From positions 372,001-436,000 of the forward strand of contig NZ_FMZI01000003.1 of NCBI RefSeq assembly GCF_900101505.1: a stretch of DNA of 64,000 nt. The letters are read 5' to 3'. Under the pieces are notes generated by a model that made no database searches, was not told the DNA's origin, and worked only from the letters and a program-made list of their open reading frames with translations. Every line of letters starts with the position of its first letter. Position 1 is the stretch's first letter. Shown here piece by piece: positions 1-8,752 of this stretch. Both the position numbers and the translations under genes were made by a program. The DNA is from Antarctobacter albus (lineage in GTDB: Bacteria; Pseudomonadota; Alphaproteobacteria; Rhodobacterales; Rhodobacteraceae).

Positions 1-1121
1 TCCTGGCCGTGGCTGGGCGCGGTGTGGACAAAGCCGGTCCCGGCCTCGTCGGTGACGTGCTCACCATCGATCATCGGCACGTCGTAGTTCCAGAAGTCCT
101 CGCCGCCCTCGACGCCCCGGAAGGGGTGGGCGAGGGTCAGCCCGGCCAGCTCGTCAGCGGAAACATCGCGGACACGGGTCCATTGTCCGTCGGACAGGCG
201 GGCCTTGGTCAGCACCTCTTCGGCCAGTGCATCGGCCAGAAGATAGGTATCGCCCACCTTGACCCAGCATTCCTCGGGCGTGCCCGTGACCTCGTAGAGG
301 CCGTAGGAGATCGCCGGGTTGTAGGCGACTGCCTTGTTCGAGGGGATGGTCCAGGGGGTGGTTGTCCAGATCACCACGCGGGCGGACAGCAGGTCCGTGT
401 CCATGCAGGCGCCGGTATTCGGGAAGTCCGCTGCGGAGACAACATCGAACGGCACCCAGATCGTGTGCGACTTGTGATCGTGGTATTCCACCTCGGCCTC
501 GGCCAGGGCGGTCTTTTCCACCGGCGACCACATCACCGGCTTGGACCCCTGGTAGAGCGTCCCGTTCATCAGGAACTTCTGGAACTCTTCCGCGATCACC
601 CGCTCGGCGTGAAAGTTCATCGTCAGGTAGGGATCGACCCAGTTGCCGGTCACGCCCAGGCGCTTGAACTCTTCGCGCTGGATGTCGATCCAGCCGTCGG
701 CGAACTTGCGGCATTCCTGGCGAAAGTCGACCACGTCGACCTCGTCCTTGTTCTGGCCTTTTTCGCGGTATTTCTGCTCGATCTTCCATTCGATCGGCAA
801 CCCGTGGCAGTCCCAACCGGGGATGTAACGCGCGTCCTTACCCATCATCTGCTGCGAGCGGACGATGAAATCCTTGAGGACCTTGTTCAGCGCGTGGCCG
901 ATGTGCAGGTGGCCGTTGGCATAGGGCGGACCATCGTGCAGCGTGAAGGCCGGTCGGCCCTCTTTCTCGCGCAGGCGGTCATAGACGCCGATCTTTTCCC
1001 AGCGGGCCAGCCAGTCGGGTTCGCGCTTGGGCAGGCCGGCGCGCATGGGGAAATCGGTTTTCGGCAGGGACAGTGTGGTCTTGTAGTCGGGCACTGTCGT
1101 TTCGGTCGTGTCGGCGCACAT
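1..1121 (-). CDS. ileS: Isoleucyl-tRNA synthetase, N-terminal part (3' end beyond window)
   Basis: Class I aminoacyl-tRNA synthetase that charges tRNA-Ile in the cytoplasm. About 373 codons are visible on the minus strand, starting from the ATG at 1121-1119. The N-terminal region reads through a typical IleS start into the HIGH signature, seen as [15 protein letters not shown] at about 890-930. It continues through the WDCHGLPIE block into the start of the editing domain ([12 protein letters not shown]). The KMSKS motif and anticodon-binding domain lie outside the window. The gene is divergent from the small membrane protein gene at 1533, with a 411 bp spacer. Identity is firm because the signature blocks and their order are characteristic of the IleS/ValS/LeuS subgroup and the wording is that of IleS. 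Confidence 0.96.
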   Translation of the reverse strand, partial: MCADTTETTVPDYKTTLSLPKTDFPMRAGLPKREPDWLARWEKIGVYDRLREKEGRPAFTLHDGPPYANGHLHIGHALNKVLKDFIVRSQQMMGKDARYIPGWDCHGLPIEWKIEQKYREKGQNKDEVDVVDFRQECRKFADGWIDIQREEFKRLGVTGNWVDPYLTMNFHAERVIAEEFQKFLMNGTLYQGSKPVMWSPVEKTALAEAEVEYHDHKSHTIWVPFDVVSAADFPNTGACMDTDLLSARVVIWTTTPWTIPSNKAVAYNPAISYGLYEVTGTPEECWVKVGDTYLLADALAEEVLTKARLSDGQWTRVRDVSADELAGLTLAHPFRGVEGGEDFWNYDVPMIDGEHVTDEAGTGFVHTAPSHGQ

Positions 1122-1386
1122 TTGTGGCGTCCTTTGAATCACTGGTGTCGGTCAGGATGTTGGGGCGGCGCGACGTCTCATACGCCTTGTCCCGGCGGCT
1201 CGTATCCTCAGAGCGCCGGGCATGTAATTCGAATGATGAACACATGGTACGTCATCTTGCGCGCCTTATAGGCCCGCCGTGCGGGCGCGTAAAGTGGGCA
1301 GGCATCGGCGGGAACCTGCGATGCCGCCCTGCAGCATGGGCGGGAAACGGCTGTCTGGTGACATCCTTGGGTTGTATCCGCCGGAA

Positions 1387-1449
1387 CCCGCCGAGGCGAC
1401 TCTGCCGTTTCGGCGGGCCTTGACCGATCCGGTTTCGCGTCGGGATCGG
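1387..1449. promoter_or_regulatory. Two consecutive dyads in the ileS/1533 intergenic spacer
   Basis: The 411 bp between the divergent ileS and the gene at 1533 holds no convincing gene. It contains a 7-bp inverted repeat CCCGCCG/CGGCGGG (1387-1393 with 1411-1417). A second follows, CCGATCC/GGATCGG (1424-1430 with 1443-1449), and then a short GGGTTTT run. A third, shorter stem (GCCCGC/GCGGGC) lies at 1272-1286. These could be operator or leader hairpins of the downstream gene. The function is not known, and GC-rich DNA produces such dyads readily. Confidence 0.3.
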
Positions 1450-1532
1450 CGGGTTTTCCGGGCGCGTAGCTTCCCCATCTTGGTACATGAGCGCCGGCCA
1501 CTCCCGGCGCGCCAGGAGGAAAGGAAAGCCAG

Positions 1533-1853
1533 ATGACACATCAGACGACAGACCCGTACCTGCGACAACACGAAGCCCGCTATTCGCCCGAAGAGCGCAT
1601 CGACGATCGCCTTGCCAGTTCGCGCCGTTCCGGTGGGTCGGCACTGGGCATCCTGGTCGCTCTGTTGGTCGGCCTCGGGGTCGTGGCGCTGATCGCTTAC
1701 GGCTCGGGTTCGACCACGACGCCGGTCGATCCGGCGGCCATTGATCCTGCAGGGGCGCCGACGGCGATGGACCCGACCCTGGGCACCGCCGCGCCCGAGG
1801 CAGAGACAAACGCGCCCATCGCTCCGACGGAACCGGCGGTTCCCGCCGAATGA
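1533..1853 (+). CDS. Small single-pass membrane protein of unknown function
   Basis: A 106-residue protein preceded by an AGGAGG-type ribosome binding site around 1514-1520. Residues 1-35 are polar, then one hydrophobic helix (about residues 36-56, rich in Gly, Leu and Val) is followed by a Pro/Ala/Thr-rich tail of about 50 residues. This layout suggests a type II-like inner-membrane protein with a disordered periplasmic tail. No catalytic motif is visible. It is monocistronic: a strong hairpin terminator follows, and the next gene starts about 160 bp downstream with its own ribosome binding site. I do not recognise a named family; similar short proteins are common in Rhodobacterales annotations. 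Being a real gene is likely from its start signal and clean boundaries. Confidence 0.7.
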   Translation: MTHQTTDPYLRQHEARYSPEERIDDRLASSRRSGGSALGILVALLVGLGVVALIAYGSGSTTTPVDPAAIDPAGAPTAMDPTLGTAAPEAETNAPIAPTEPAVPAE

Positions 1854-1875
1854 ACCCGCCCGGGCGGGTGGCAGC

Positions 1876-1910
1876 GCCCGGGGCCGGCATTACCGGTCCC
1901 GGGCTTCTTT
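1876..1910 (+). terminator. Rho-independent terminator
   Basis: A near-perfect hairpin with outer stem GCCCGGG (1876-1882) pairing with CCCGGGC (1898-1904). The inner stem is GCCGG with CCGGT, one of its pairs being G-U, and the loop is 5 nt. TTCTTT follows at 1905-1910. It sits directly behind the gene ending at 1853. Confidence 0.75.
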
Positions 1911-2013
1911 GCGTCAGTCGCCGCGGTTTGCAGGAAATTCAGGCCGCCTGCGGCAGTGCGCCGCTTGCGCTGTCGTGCCTCTCCGGGCTTCCCTGTCGGT
2001 TGGGAGGGGCGGC

Positions 2014-3207
2014 ATGTCCAGAAAACTCGACATCGCGATCGCCGGGGCCGGAATGGGTGGCCTGGCGGCGGCCACGGCGCTGCGGCAGTCCGGCCACGAC
2101 GTGACCGTCTTCGACCAGTTCGAGGCGCCCGCGCCGGTCGGTTCGGGGCTGGTGCTGCAGCCGGTGGGCCTGGACGTCCTGGAACAGCTGGGCGCCTTGC
2201 CCGCAGCGATGGCCAAGGGCAACCGCATCCACCGCATGTTCGGCCACGAGGCCAACAGCGGGCTCCCTGTGCTTGACGTGGCCTATGACGCGCCGGGTGT
2301 GCCCCGGTTTGGCCTGGCGATCCACCGGGCCGCCCTGTTCCAGGCATTGTTCGACACTGCTTTGGCATCCGGTGCGCGGCTGGAGCCCGGGCATCGCGTC
2401 ACCGGTGAAAAGGACGGCAAGCTCTTGTTCGAGAATGGCAGCGCAGGTCCTTTCGATCTCATCGTGGATGCCACCGGCGCCGGTTCTCCGTTGTCGCCGA
2501 TGCGCGCCCGACCGCTGGGCTACGGCGCGCTCTGGGCGACGGTCAACTGGCCGGACAGGACCGATCTGCCACGCAACGAACTGCGCCAGGCCTATCGCCG
2601 CGCCGACCGGATGATGGGCGTCCTGCCCGTGGGGGCCGTTCCCGGGCAGGAGGGATTTCGCAGCGCGATCTTCTGGTCTCTGCCGTCCGGCAGTCATGCG
2701 GCCTGGCTGGACCGAGGTCTGGAGGACTGGCAGGCCGAGGCCGTGGCGCTCTGGCCCGATTTCGCGCCCTTCATCAGCCAGATCACCGATCCGGGCCAGA
2801 TGACGATGGCGCGCTACGCGCATGGCACCCTGAGGCGCCCCTTTCGCGAGCGCGTGGTGCATATCGGCGATGCGGCACATCGCGCCAGCCCGCAGCTGGG
2901 GCAGGGGGCGAACATGGCGCTTCTGGATGCCTGGGCCCTGGCGCAGGCTCTGAAGCTGGCACATGATGACCTGCCGCTGGCCGCGCTGACCTATGCCCGG
3001 GCGCGGCGCTGGCACGTTCGCAGCTACCAGTTGATGAGCCGGCTTTTCACGCCGCAGTACCAGGGCGACAGCCGCCTGTTACCGATCCTGCGCGACAGGG
3101 TGCTGTACCCGATGTCTACGCTGAAACCGATTCAGGGTATCCTGACGCGGCTTGTCTGCGGGGACCTTCTGCCGCCGTTCGGTTCTCTCGCGCCTCCCGA
3201 AGCGTGA
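2014..3207 (+). CDS. FAD-dependent monooxygenase (UbiH/salicylate-hydroxylase-like)
   Basis: A 397-residue class A flavoprotein monooxygenase, which would hydroxylate a small aromatic or related substrate using NAD(P)H and O2. The N-terminal Rossmann fold carries the GxGxxG dinucleotide motif (GAGMGG, residues 11-16). The second FAD motif near the C-terminal third reads GDAAHRASPQLGQGANMALLDA, given here only as its key part GDAAH with the following GQG. I chose the ATG at 2014 because it has GGAGGGG just upstream and begins a normal family N-terminus; the open frame extends further upstream without a better start. The substrate cannot be told from sequence. It overlaps the convergent gene at 3116-3514 at its 3' end. 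Confidence 0.88.
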   Translation: MSRKLDIAIAGAGMGGLAAATALRQSGHDVTVFDQFEAPAPVGSGLVLQPVGLDVLEQLGALPAAMAKGNRIHRMFGHEANSGLPVLDVAYDAPGVPRFGLAIHRAALFQALFDTALASGARLEPGHRVTGEKDGKLLFENGSAGPFDLIVDATGAGSPLSPMRARPLGYGALWATVNWPDRTDLPRNELRQAYRRADRMMGVLPVGAVPGQEGFRSAIFWSLPSGSHAAWLDRGLEDWQAEAVALWPDFAPFISQITDPGQMTMARYAHGTLRRPFRERVVHIGDAAHRASPQLGQGANMALLDAWALAQALKLAHDDLPLAALTYARARRWHVRSYQLMSRLFTPQYQGDSRLLPILRDRVLYPMSTLKPIQGILTRLVCGDLLPPFGSLAPPEA

Positions 3208-3514
3208 CGCGCCTTGTCCGGGCAGCCTCTGCCCGGCGGTCGGATCCCCTGCGTACCAGGCGCAGGACAATGGCCGCGATTCCTATGCTGATCCAGAACA
3301 CCTGGATCAAGGCCGAAGCCAGGTTGAATTCATGGCTGAGGCCGATCAGCACCAGCGACGCGGCCGCCGTATTGCCGACAAAATAGGTCAGACAATCCCC
3401 GGTCACCAGCCGAAAGCTGAGCGCCGCGTACACGCCGACATAAAGGAAGAACCCGCAGAGGCCGATGGCGCGAAAGATGTCCTCTGGCTCGGCGGTGGAC
3501 AGGAAATCGATCAT
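3116..3514 (-). CDS. CBU_0592-type small membrane protein
   Basis: A 132-residue protein with three hydrophobic helices in its first 85 residues, in the order typical of the CBU_0592 family: a GxYxxxS-type first helix, a TYFVGN-containing second helix and an SHEFNLASALIQVFW third helix. The C-terminal 45 residues are highly charged and Arg-rich. I place the start at the ATG at 3514 (MIDFLSTAEPED), because the 37 residues of open frame upstream look non-native. The 3' end overlaps the convergent monooxygenase gene by 92 bp, which makes the basic tail suspect. No function is established for this family. Confidence 0.7.
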   Translation of the reverse strand: MIDFLSTAEPEDIFRAIGLCGFFLYVGVYAALSFRLVTGDCLTYFVGNTAAASLVLIGLSHEFNLASALIQVFWISIGIAAIVLRLVRRGSDRRAEAARTRRVTLREARENRTAAEGPRRQAASGYPESVSA

Positions 3515-3617
3515 GGGAAAAAGGGTCCGGGCAAATGGGAAAGGGCGGAAACAATAGCGCCATCCTGTGCCGGACTCCCGTTTGGCGCGAGTGAGGTATA
3601 CCCGACTTCCCTGCCGG

Positions 3618-4331
3618 CTACCCAAACAAGGAACCGACCCAGTAGGCGATCCCCGCGGCCACGCCGCCGATGGCCAGCGTCTCCAGCCCCGACCGCCACC
3701 AGGGGGCCAGCGACCAGATACTTTTCAGCGATCCGATGGCAAAGAAGGTCACCAGCGTCAGCACGCTGGCCACCGTGAACCCATGCGCCAGCCCGATCAG
3801 GAAGGGCAGGAGCGGCACGGCGCCCGCCACCAGGAAGGCGCCGAATGTCACCAGCGCGGCGCGCATTGGATGCGGATCGACAGAGCCGATGCCGTACTCG
3901 CCTTCCAGCATGGTCTCGATCCAGATCTGGCGGTTCTTCGCGATCTGCTCTACCGCGTCGTCGAGCGTTGCGCCTGACAGGCCTTTCTGGCGCAGGATCT
4001 CGCGCAACTCGCGGCGCTCTCCATCCGGGTAAAGGCGGATATGGCGTTCCTCGACCTGGCGCAGGCGCAGCTTGTTGTCGCGGTCGGCCTTGGTGGCCGA
4101 GAAGTTCCCGGCGGCCATCGAAAACCCGTCCGCCAGCACGTTGGCCAGCCCAAGCGCCACGATCACGAAGGGCGACAGCCCGGCGCCCGCCACGCCCGCG
4201 ACGATGGCAAAGGTGGTTACACACCCGTCGATGGCGCCATAGACCGCATCGCTCAGGTCGCCACGGCCCGGCGGGTGGGCCAGGCGCTCGGCGATCTCGC
4301 CTTCGGAATGGCCATGTTCCGGCAGGTCCAT
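3618..4331 (-). CDS. VIT1/CCC1 family iron/manganese transporter
   Basis: A 237-residue integral membrane protein of the VIT1/CCC1 family, which moves Fe2+ or Mn2+ across membranes. The first helix pair contains the hallmark DAVYGAIDGCVTTFAIVAG and ALGLANVLADGFSMAAGNF, including the conserved acidic and small residues. A soluble helical segment (about residues 80-150, rich in Glu, Arg and Asp) carries the metal-binding acidic residues. The last three helices follow. The length is normal for bacterial members. Transport direction and metal are inferred from the family only. It is the probable upstream partner of the CBU_0592-type gene (103 bp spacing). Confidence 0.88.
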   Translation of the reverse strand: MDLPEHGHSEGEIAERLAHPPGRGDLSDAVYGAIDGCVTTFAIVAGVAGAGLSPFVIVALGLANVLADGFSMAAGNFSATKADRDNKLRLRQVEERHIRLYPDGERRELREILRQKGLSGATLDDAVEQIAKNRQIWIETMLEGEYGIGSVDPHPMRAALVTFGAFLVAGAVPLLPFLIGLAHGFTVASVLTLVTFFAIGSLKSIWSLAPWWRSGLETLAIGGVAAGIAYWVGSLFG

Positions 4332-4408
4332 GTGCCCGCTCTCCCTCGTTCGGCCCCTCTTGGTTGGCGCGCGCGACGCCTGCGGTCAAGGGCGCGGGCG
4401 TCGCACCC

Positions 4409-7174
4409 TCAGGCTTCGGGCGCCGGTGTGGCGCGGGTCTGTGCCCAGCGGTTGACCCATGCCAGCCCCGCCAGCGAAAGGCCCAGCAACAGGAAGGAAA
4501 ACACCCTGACCAAGCCCGCCAGTCCCGAGATGTCGATCAGAAAGACCTTGGCCACGGCCAGTGCGATCACGGCGACCCCGGCCCGGCGCAACCCGTCAGA
4601 GCTGCGCGCCAGTGACTGGTAGAACAGCCCGGCCCCGGCCAGCAGCAGGCCGACGGTATAGCTGTACAGCTCGCCGTCGGTGATGCCGTTGGCGGTGTGC
4701 ATCAACGTGCCGCCCTGCCAGGCGTGGCGGATCACCAGTCCCAGCCACAAGAGCGCCAGGAGAGCACCGGGCGCGCCGATCACCACGCGCAGCCAGCGCC
4801 GCAGGTGGATCAGCCGAAGGGCGCCCGCCAACAGAACCGCCGCCGGCAGCAGGTAGGCCGGAATCAGCGTGTTCACCCCGATCAGGCCGTGTATCACCTG
4901 TTCCTCGAAGAGCGGGTTGCCCAGGGTGACGCCCAGCGCGAGCCAGATCAGCGACACCAGGCCAAAGACGGCCGCCAGCCCGGCGCGCAGCCAGCGCAGC
5001 GCGCCGCCCGCCTTCAGGCGTTCCAGTTGGGCCAGCGCGGTGCCGATCCAGATCGTCGCATAAAGACCCAGCGCCCAATGCGCCTCTTTCGGGACATGGC
5101 CCACGTAGGCCTCGATGGCGTGATACAGTGTCAGGCTGACCGTCATGCCGCCCACCGACCAGGCGGCGCTTTCCAGGAAGACCTGCGCGCGGGGGCGTGG
5201 CCGGGACTGGCCCAGCATCAGCGCGCCCAGCAGGGCCGCGAGGGTTCCGCCATAGGCGGCCAGCATCTCCAGCACCGGCGCCTCCAACGCCCAGGGGAGC
5301 CCCGGCTGGATCAACAGCCGATAGCCCAGGGCCAGCACGCCCGCCGCGACAAAGCCGGTCATCTGCGGCAGGTCGAACCGCCGGTCCAGCGCGGTGGCGC
5401 TGACCACGACAGCCGCCAGTGCCAGCGTCAGGGCGGCATCGGTCAGCAGGACGGTCAGGGCAAACGCGATGCAGGCCAGGGCCGAAACCGTGGCCAGGGC
5501 GGGCCGCAGCCGGTCCCCGGGGTCGGCCTGGGCAAACCGCGCCGCCTTGGCCACCATCAGTCCTGCCAGTGCCAGCGCGTGCAGCGCCCAGGGCCAGGCG
5601 CCGATCATCATCGCCGGGTGCCAGCCGAATTCCAGCGCCAACCCCGCAAGCGGGGCGATCAGGGCCGCGACCGCGGCCCAGGCGGCGTGGCCCCCGGGTT
5701 GCAGGCTGCGCCAGGCCGCGGCCAGCCCCGGCAGCACCGCTGCCAGCAGGATCAGCGTGAAAGCCATCAGCATCCGCTGTTCGGTCAGCTCTTGCCCGGC
5801 GATGAACCGCGCTGTCAGCACGTCCTGCGCGGGGGCGTTCAGATCCGGCATTCCGATCAGCGCCAGCAGGGTCAGGACCGGCAGTGCCACCAGTTCCTGC
5901 AAGGCGGGCGCCCCGCGTGACCACAGCGTCAGTGCCACGGCCAGGCCCGAGGCCAATGCAAGAGACAACCGCCAGGTCAATGCGCTTTCAGGCGCGGCAT
6001 GGACGAGGATCGCGCAGGCCGCCGCCAATGTGCCGAGGGCCAGGATCAGCGGAAAACCGGGCCGTCCGCGAGCGCCGGTCTCCAGCACGGATTGCACGAG
6101 GCCGGGTCCCTCATGGTCGGGTGCCAAGCCGCGCGAAGGAATCAGCAGGACCATGATCACCAGCGCGACGCCAAAGGCCGCGAGGCCCGCCATCATCGCC
6201 TCACCGCCCGACGTCGCCAGCAGCAGCCCTGCGCCCAGCGCCAGCACCACCGACAGCACGCTGACCCAGGCCCAGCGACGCAGCGTGTCGATGCCCAGGC
6301 CCATGCCTGCGAGCAGGCCGAAGTAGACCAGGAACCACTCGGGCGCGTCGCTTTGTCCACCGACGACAAAGGGAGCGCCCATGCCACCGATCAATCCGAT
6401 GGCCGCCAACAGGGGGCCATGCCGCCAACCCAGGACCAGCCCGAACAGTGCGACGCCGAACAGCGCCGACAAGGCGAAACCTGGCCCGACGAGGTCATAC
6501 AGCAGCCGCGCCGCAAGAATGCCGCCCATCAGCGAGACGAGGCCCGCGCCCGACAGCACGGACGGCAGGTAGACGGTCGAACTGCTTTCGTCGTCGCCAA
6601 ACCGCCGTCGGATGGTCTCTCCTCCGGCGATCAGGGCAGCGCCGAATACCAGCGCCGCGATCACGCGGGCGGTCGGCGTCAGCAATCCGGTTTCGATCCC
6701 GTATTGGACCAGGAAGATCCCGGCCAGCGACAGCGAGACGGCGGCAATGGCGTAGAACCAGTTTTCCTGCAGCCAGCGGCCCAGCCGGTCAAAGGCCGAG
6801 GGTGCGGCCGGGGAAGGCGCGGAGGGGCGGGGGGCTTCGGTACGGGCGGGCGCTGGCGGCCGAGCGGGCGGGCTTGCCGGCGCCTGTTTCGCGGGCGCCT
6901 TGGGGGCCTCTCCGGGCGCGGGCGACAGGTTGGCCGGCTGCGGTGTGGCGGATCGGGCGGCATCCCGCGGCGCGCTGGCGGTCACAGGCGCGGGCCTTGG
7001 CCGCTCTGCCGGGGCTGGACGGGTGGTTTGCGCAAGGCTGCGTTCGAGATCCTGCAGACGGGCCTGCAAGGCGCGCACCTCGCGGCGCGTGCGGACCTGC
7101 ATGACGACCGTGACGATCACCACGATGGGCAGAGCCAGCAGGCCCAAACCCAGAATAACGAGTAGCGCTTCCAT
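4409..7174 (-). CDS. DUF2339 large polytopic membrane protein
   Basis: A 921-residue inner-membrane protein of the DUF2339 (COG5373) family. The N-terminus has one helix and then a charged, coiled-coil-like stretch (about 25-50). A long Pro/Ala-rich linker (about 55-125) is followed by 20 or more hydrophobic helices to the end. The start chosen is the ATG at 7174 (MEALLVILG), directly before the first helix. Upstream in-frame codons to 7261 look like non-native sequence. No catalytic motif is recognisable and the family function is unknown. Its size, linker and repeated helices are typical of the family. Confidence 0.85.
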   Translation of the reverse strand: MEALLVILGLGLLALPIVVIVTVVMQVRTRREVRALQARLQDLERSLAQTTRPAPAERPRPAPVTASAPRDAARSATPQPANLSPAPGEAPKAPAKQAPASPPARPPAPARTEAPRPSAPSPAAPSAFDRLGRWLQENWFYAIAAVSLSLAGIFLVQYGIETGLLTPTARVIAALVFGAALIAGGETIRRRFGDDESSSTVYLPSVLSGAGLVSLMGGILAARLLYDLVGPGFALSALFGVALFGLVLGWRHGPLLAAIGLIGGMGAPFVVGGQSDAPEWFLVYFGLLAGMGLGIDTLRRWAWVSVLSVVLALGAGLLLATSGGEAMMAGLAAFGVALVIMVLLIPSRGLAPDHEGPGLVQSVLETGARGRPGFPLILALGTLAAACAILVHAAPESALTWRLSLALASGLAVALTLWSRGAPALQELVALPVLTLLALIGMPDLNAPAQDVLTARFIAGQELTEQRMLMAFTLILLAAVLPGLAAAWRSLQPGGHAAWAAVAALIAPLAGLALEFGWHPAMMIGAWPWALHALALAGLMVAKAARFAQADPGDRLRPALATVSALACIAFALTVLLTDAALTLALAAVVVSATALDRRFDLPQMTGFVAAGVLALGYRLLIQPGLPWALEAPVLEMLAAYGGTLAALLGALMLGQSRPRPRAQVFLESAAWSVGGMTVSLTLYHAIEAYVGHVPKEAHWALGLYATIWIGTALAQLERLKAGGALRWLRAGLAAVFGLVSLIWLALGVTLGNPLFEEQVIHGLIGVNTLIPAYLLPAAVLLAGALRLIHLRRWLRVVIGAPGALLALLWLGLVIRHAWQGGTLMHTANGITDGELYSYTVGLLLAGAGLFYQSLARSSDGLRRAGVAVIALAVAKVFLIDISGLAGLVRVFSFLLLGLSLAGLAWVNRWAQTRATPAPEA

Positions 7175-7271
7175 CCGTCGACGGTCTCCGATGTCTTCGG
7201 TCGCGCAGTCTAGGACGGGGGGCCGGCGCTGCACAGGTCCGGAATGCCGGACCCCGCGCAAGCCGGCCGTG

Positions 7272-8282
7272 TCACCCTTTGTCCTGCATCACGAGGCCGC
7301 TAAGCGAGCTGCGGATGATCGCCCGGACCGAGGGGCGTTTGCCCTTGCCGAAGGGCAGGGGGCGGCAGACCTCCATCGCCGCGACGCCGACGCGTGCGGT
7401 CAGGGCGCCGTTGACCATCCCCTCGCCAAAGCGCCGCGACAGCTTGCCCAGCAGGCCGCCGCCCAGGATCGGTTCCAGCATTTCGTCGCCCACCGCCACG
7501 GCCCCCGTGGCGACAAGGTGGGACATCACCGCCCGCGTCAGCCGCCAGCTGCCCAGCGTGCCCGAGCGCCCGCCGTAGATCTCGGCGATCCGGCGGATCA
7601 TCCGCAGGTTGGCGGTCAGCGCCGCCACCACGTCGGCCAGCGCCAGCGGCACTAGTGCCGTCACGGTCGCCACTTGCCGCGCCGCTGCCTCGACCTCGCG
7701 CCGCGCCGCCGTGTCCAGCGGAGCGAGCAGCGCATCCTCGGCATGGGTCAGAAGGCCGGAGGCGTCGAATATCTCGTCGCGCCGGGATTTCAGCTTGTCC
7801 CGACCCCAGCGCGTGTCTTCGCGCCCCTTGTAAAGCGTCACCAGGTCGTCGGTCAGCTTGCGCGCCCCGGCAAGGTCCTCGTCGGCCAGGGCGGTTTCGG
7901 CGGCATGGTGTAAGGCGTCGATCCGTGCAAGCCGCGAGAAGGCCGCGATTTCCTTGATGATGATCATCAGGCAGACAAGCCCGAAAGCGGCGAAGAGCGC
8001 GGTCACGGCCCAGCCGAGCATCGCGTTGCTGGCGATCAGATCGGTCACAAAGCGCCAAGCCGCGATGGAAACGAGCGTGCCCACCAGCGCCAGCAGCAGC
8101 CGCCAGAACCAGCGCGCCAGCGGCGACGGATCGCGCGTGGCCAGCGCCGCGACGGTGGTCATGGCGGCCCCCTCTGGCGGGGGCAGGTGCGGTTCGGGGA
8201 CGGGGGGCGCTTCGGACGGGCTGGGCGTTGCGCCGTCGTCGTCGAGGTCGATCAGGACGGGACCCTTGGGGGGCTGGCTCAT
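7272..8282 (-). CDS. ycjF: YcjF-like membrane protein (TIGR01620 family)
   Basis: A 336-residue inner-membrane protein. A Pro-rich acidic N-terminus of about 50 residues is followed by two hydrophobic helices (about 60-80 and 88-110). The soluble C-terminal domain contains the family stretch RTLGSWRL/GGGLLGKLSRRFGEG. YcjF accompanies YcjX in many proteobacteria and both respond to envelope stress, but the biochemical role is unknown. It is the last gene of a tightly coupled operon: its ATG at 8282 overlaps the stop of the acetyltransferase gene (ATGA). Confidence 0.85.
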   Translation of the reverse strand: MSQPPKGPVLIDLDDDGATPSPSEAPPVPEPHLPPPEGAAMTTVAALATRDPSPLARWFWRLLLALVGTLVSIAAWRFVTDLIASNAMLGWAVTALFAAFGLVCLMIIIKEIAAFSRLARIDALHHAAETALADEDLAGARKLTDDLVTLYKGREDTRWGRDKLKSRRDEIFDASGLLTHAEDALLAPLDTAARREVEAAARQVATVTALVPLALADVVAALTANLRMIRRIAEIYGGRSGTLGSWRLTRAVMSHLVATGAVAVGDEMLEPILGGGLLGKLSRRFGEGMVNGALTARVGVAAMEVCRPLPFGKGKRPSVRAIIRSSLSGLVMQDKG

Positions 8283-8752
8283 GTCACAGGCTCCTGCAGG
8301 GCGCCCGCATCGCGGCGCCAGAGGTAATGGATGTCGGGCAGGCCTTCTTCGTTGTCGCCATCGGTGCGACCCGTCTCGGCAAAGCCGTGGCGCAGGTAGA
8401 AGCGCTGCGCGCCCGCGTTCTGCTGAAAGGTCCAGAGTTCCAGCCGGTCGGTGCGGGCTTTGGCATGGTCCAGCAATGCGCTGCCCAGCCGCCGCCCCTG
8501 CGCCCAGCCCGCCACGAAAAGCGCGTGGATTTCAGACCCCTCGCGGGCGAGGAACCCCGCAACCTCCGGCCCCAGTTCTGCCACCGTGACCCAGCCGCGA
8601 TCAATCAGCGTGCCCGCGTGCGAGATGTCCTGCGCCGCCGAATGCAGGCGCGGTTTCCATGCGCGGGCCTCGACCGCCTCTGTGATCATCGCGCCAAGCC
8701 GTCCGGCATCGCCCGGGTCCGCTGCGCGCAGGGTAATCGTTTCGGCGGTCAC
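8279..8752 (-). CDS. GNAT family N-acetyltransferase
   Basis: A 157-residue single-domain GNAT acetyltransferase. The acetyl-CoA binding loop appears as GWAQGRRLGSALL (Q/R-x-x-G-x-G/A pattern) and the C-terminal half as FQQNAGAQRFYLRHGF. The start is set at the GTG at 8752, which overlaps the ycjX stop as GTGA; the longer ATG-initiated frame would run through 120 nt of ycjX. It is inserted between ycjX and ycjF with 4-nt overlaps on both sides, so the three are almost certainly co-translated. The substrate, protein or small molecule, is unknown. Confidence 0.85.
   Translation of the reverse strand: MTAETITLRAADPGDAGRLGAMITEAVEARAWKPRLHSAAQDISHAGTLIDRGWVTVAELGPEVAGFLAREGSEIHALFVAGWAQGRRLGSALLDHAKARTDRLELWTFQQNAGAQRFYLRHGFAETGRTDGDNEEGLPDIHYLWRRDAGALQEPVT

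Noticed and set aside
9-1271. A 420-codon plus-strand frame at the left edge
   Set aside because: It is the reverse of ileS; the minus-strand frame contains the HIGH signature and the editing domain.
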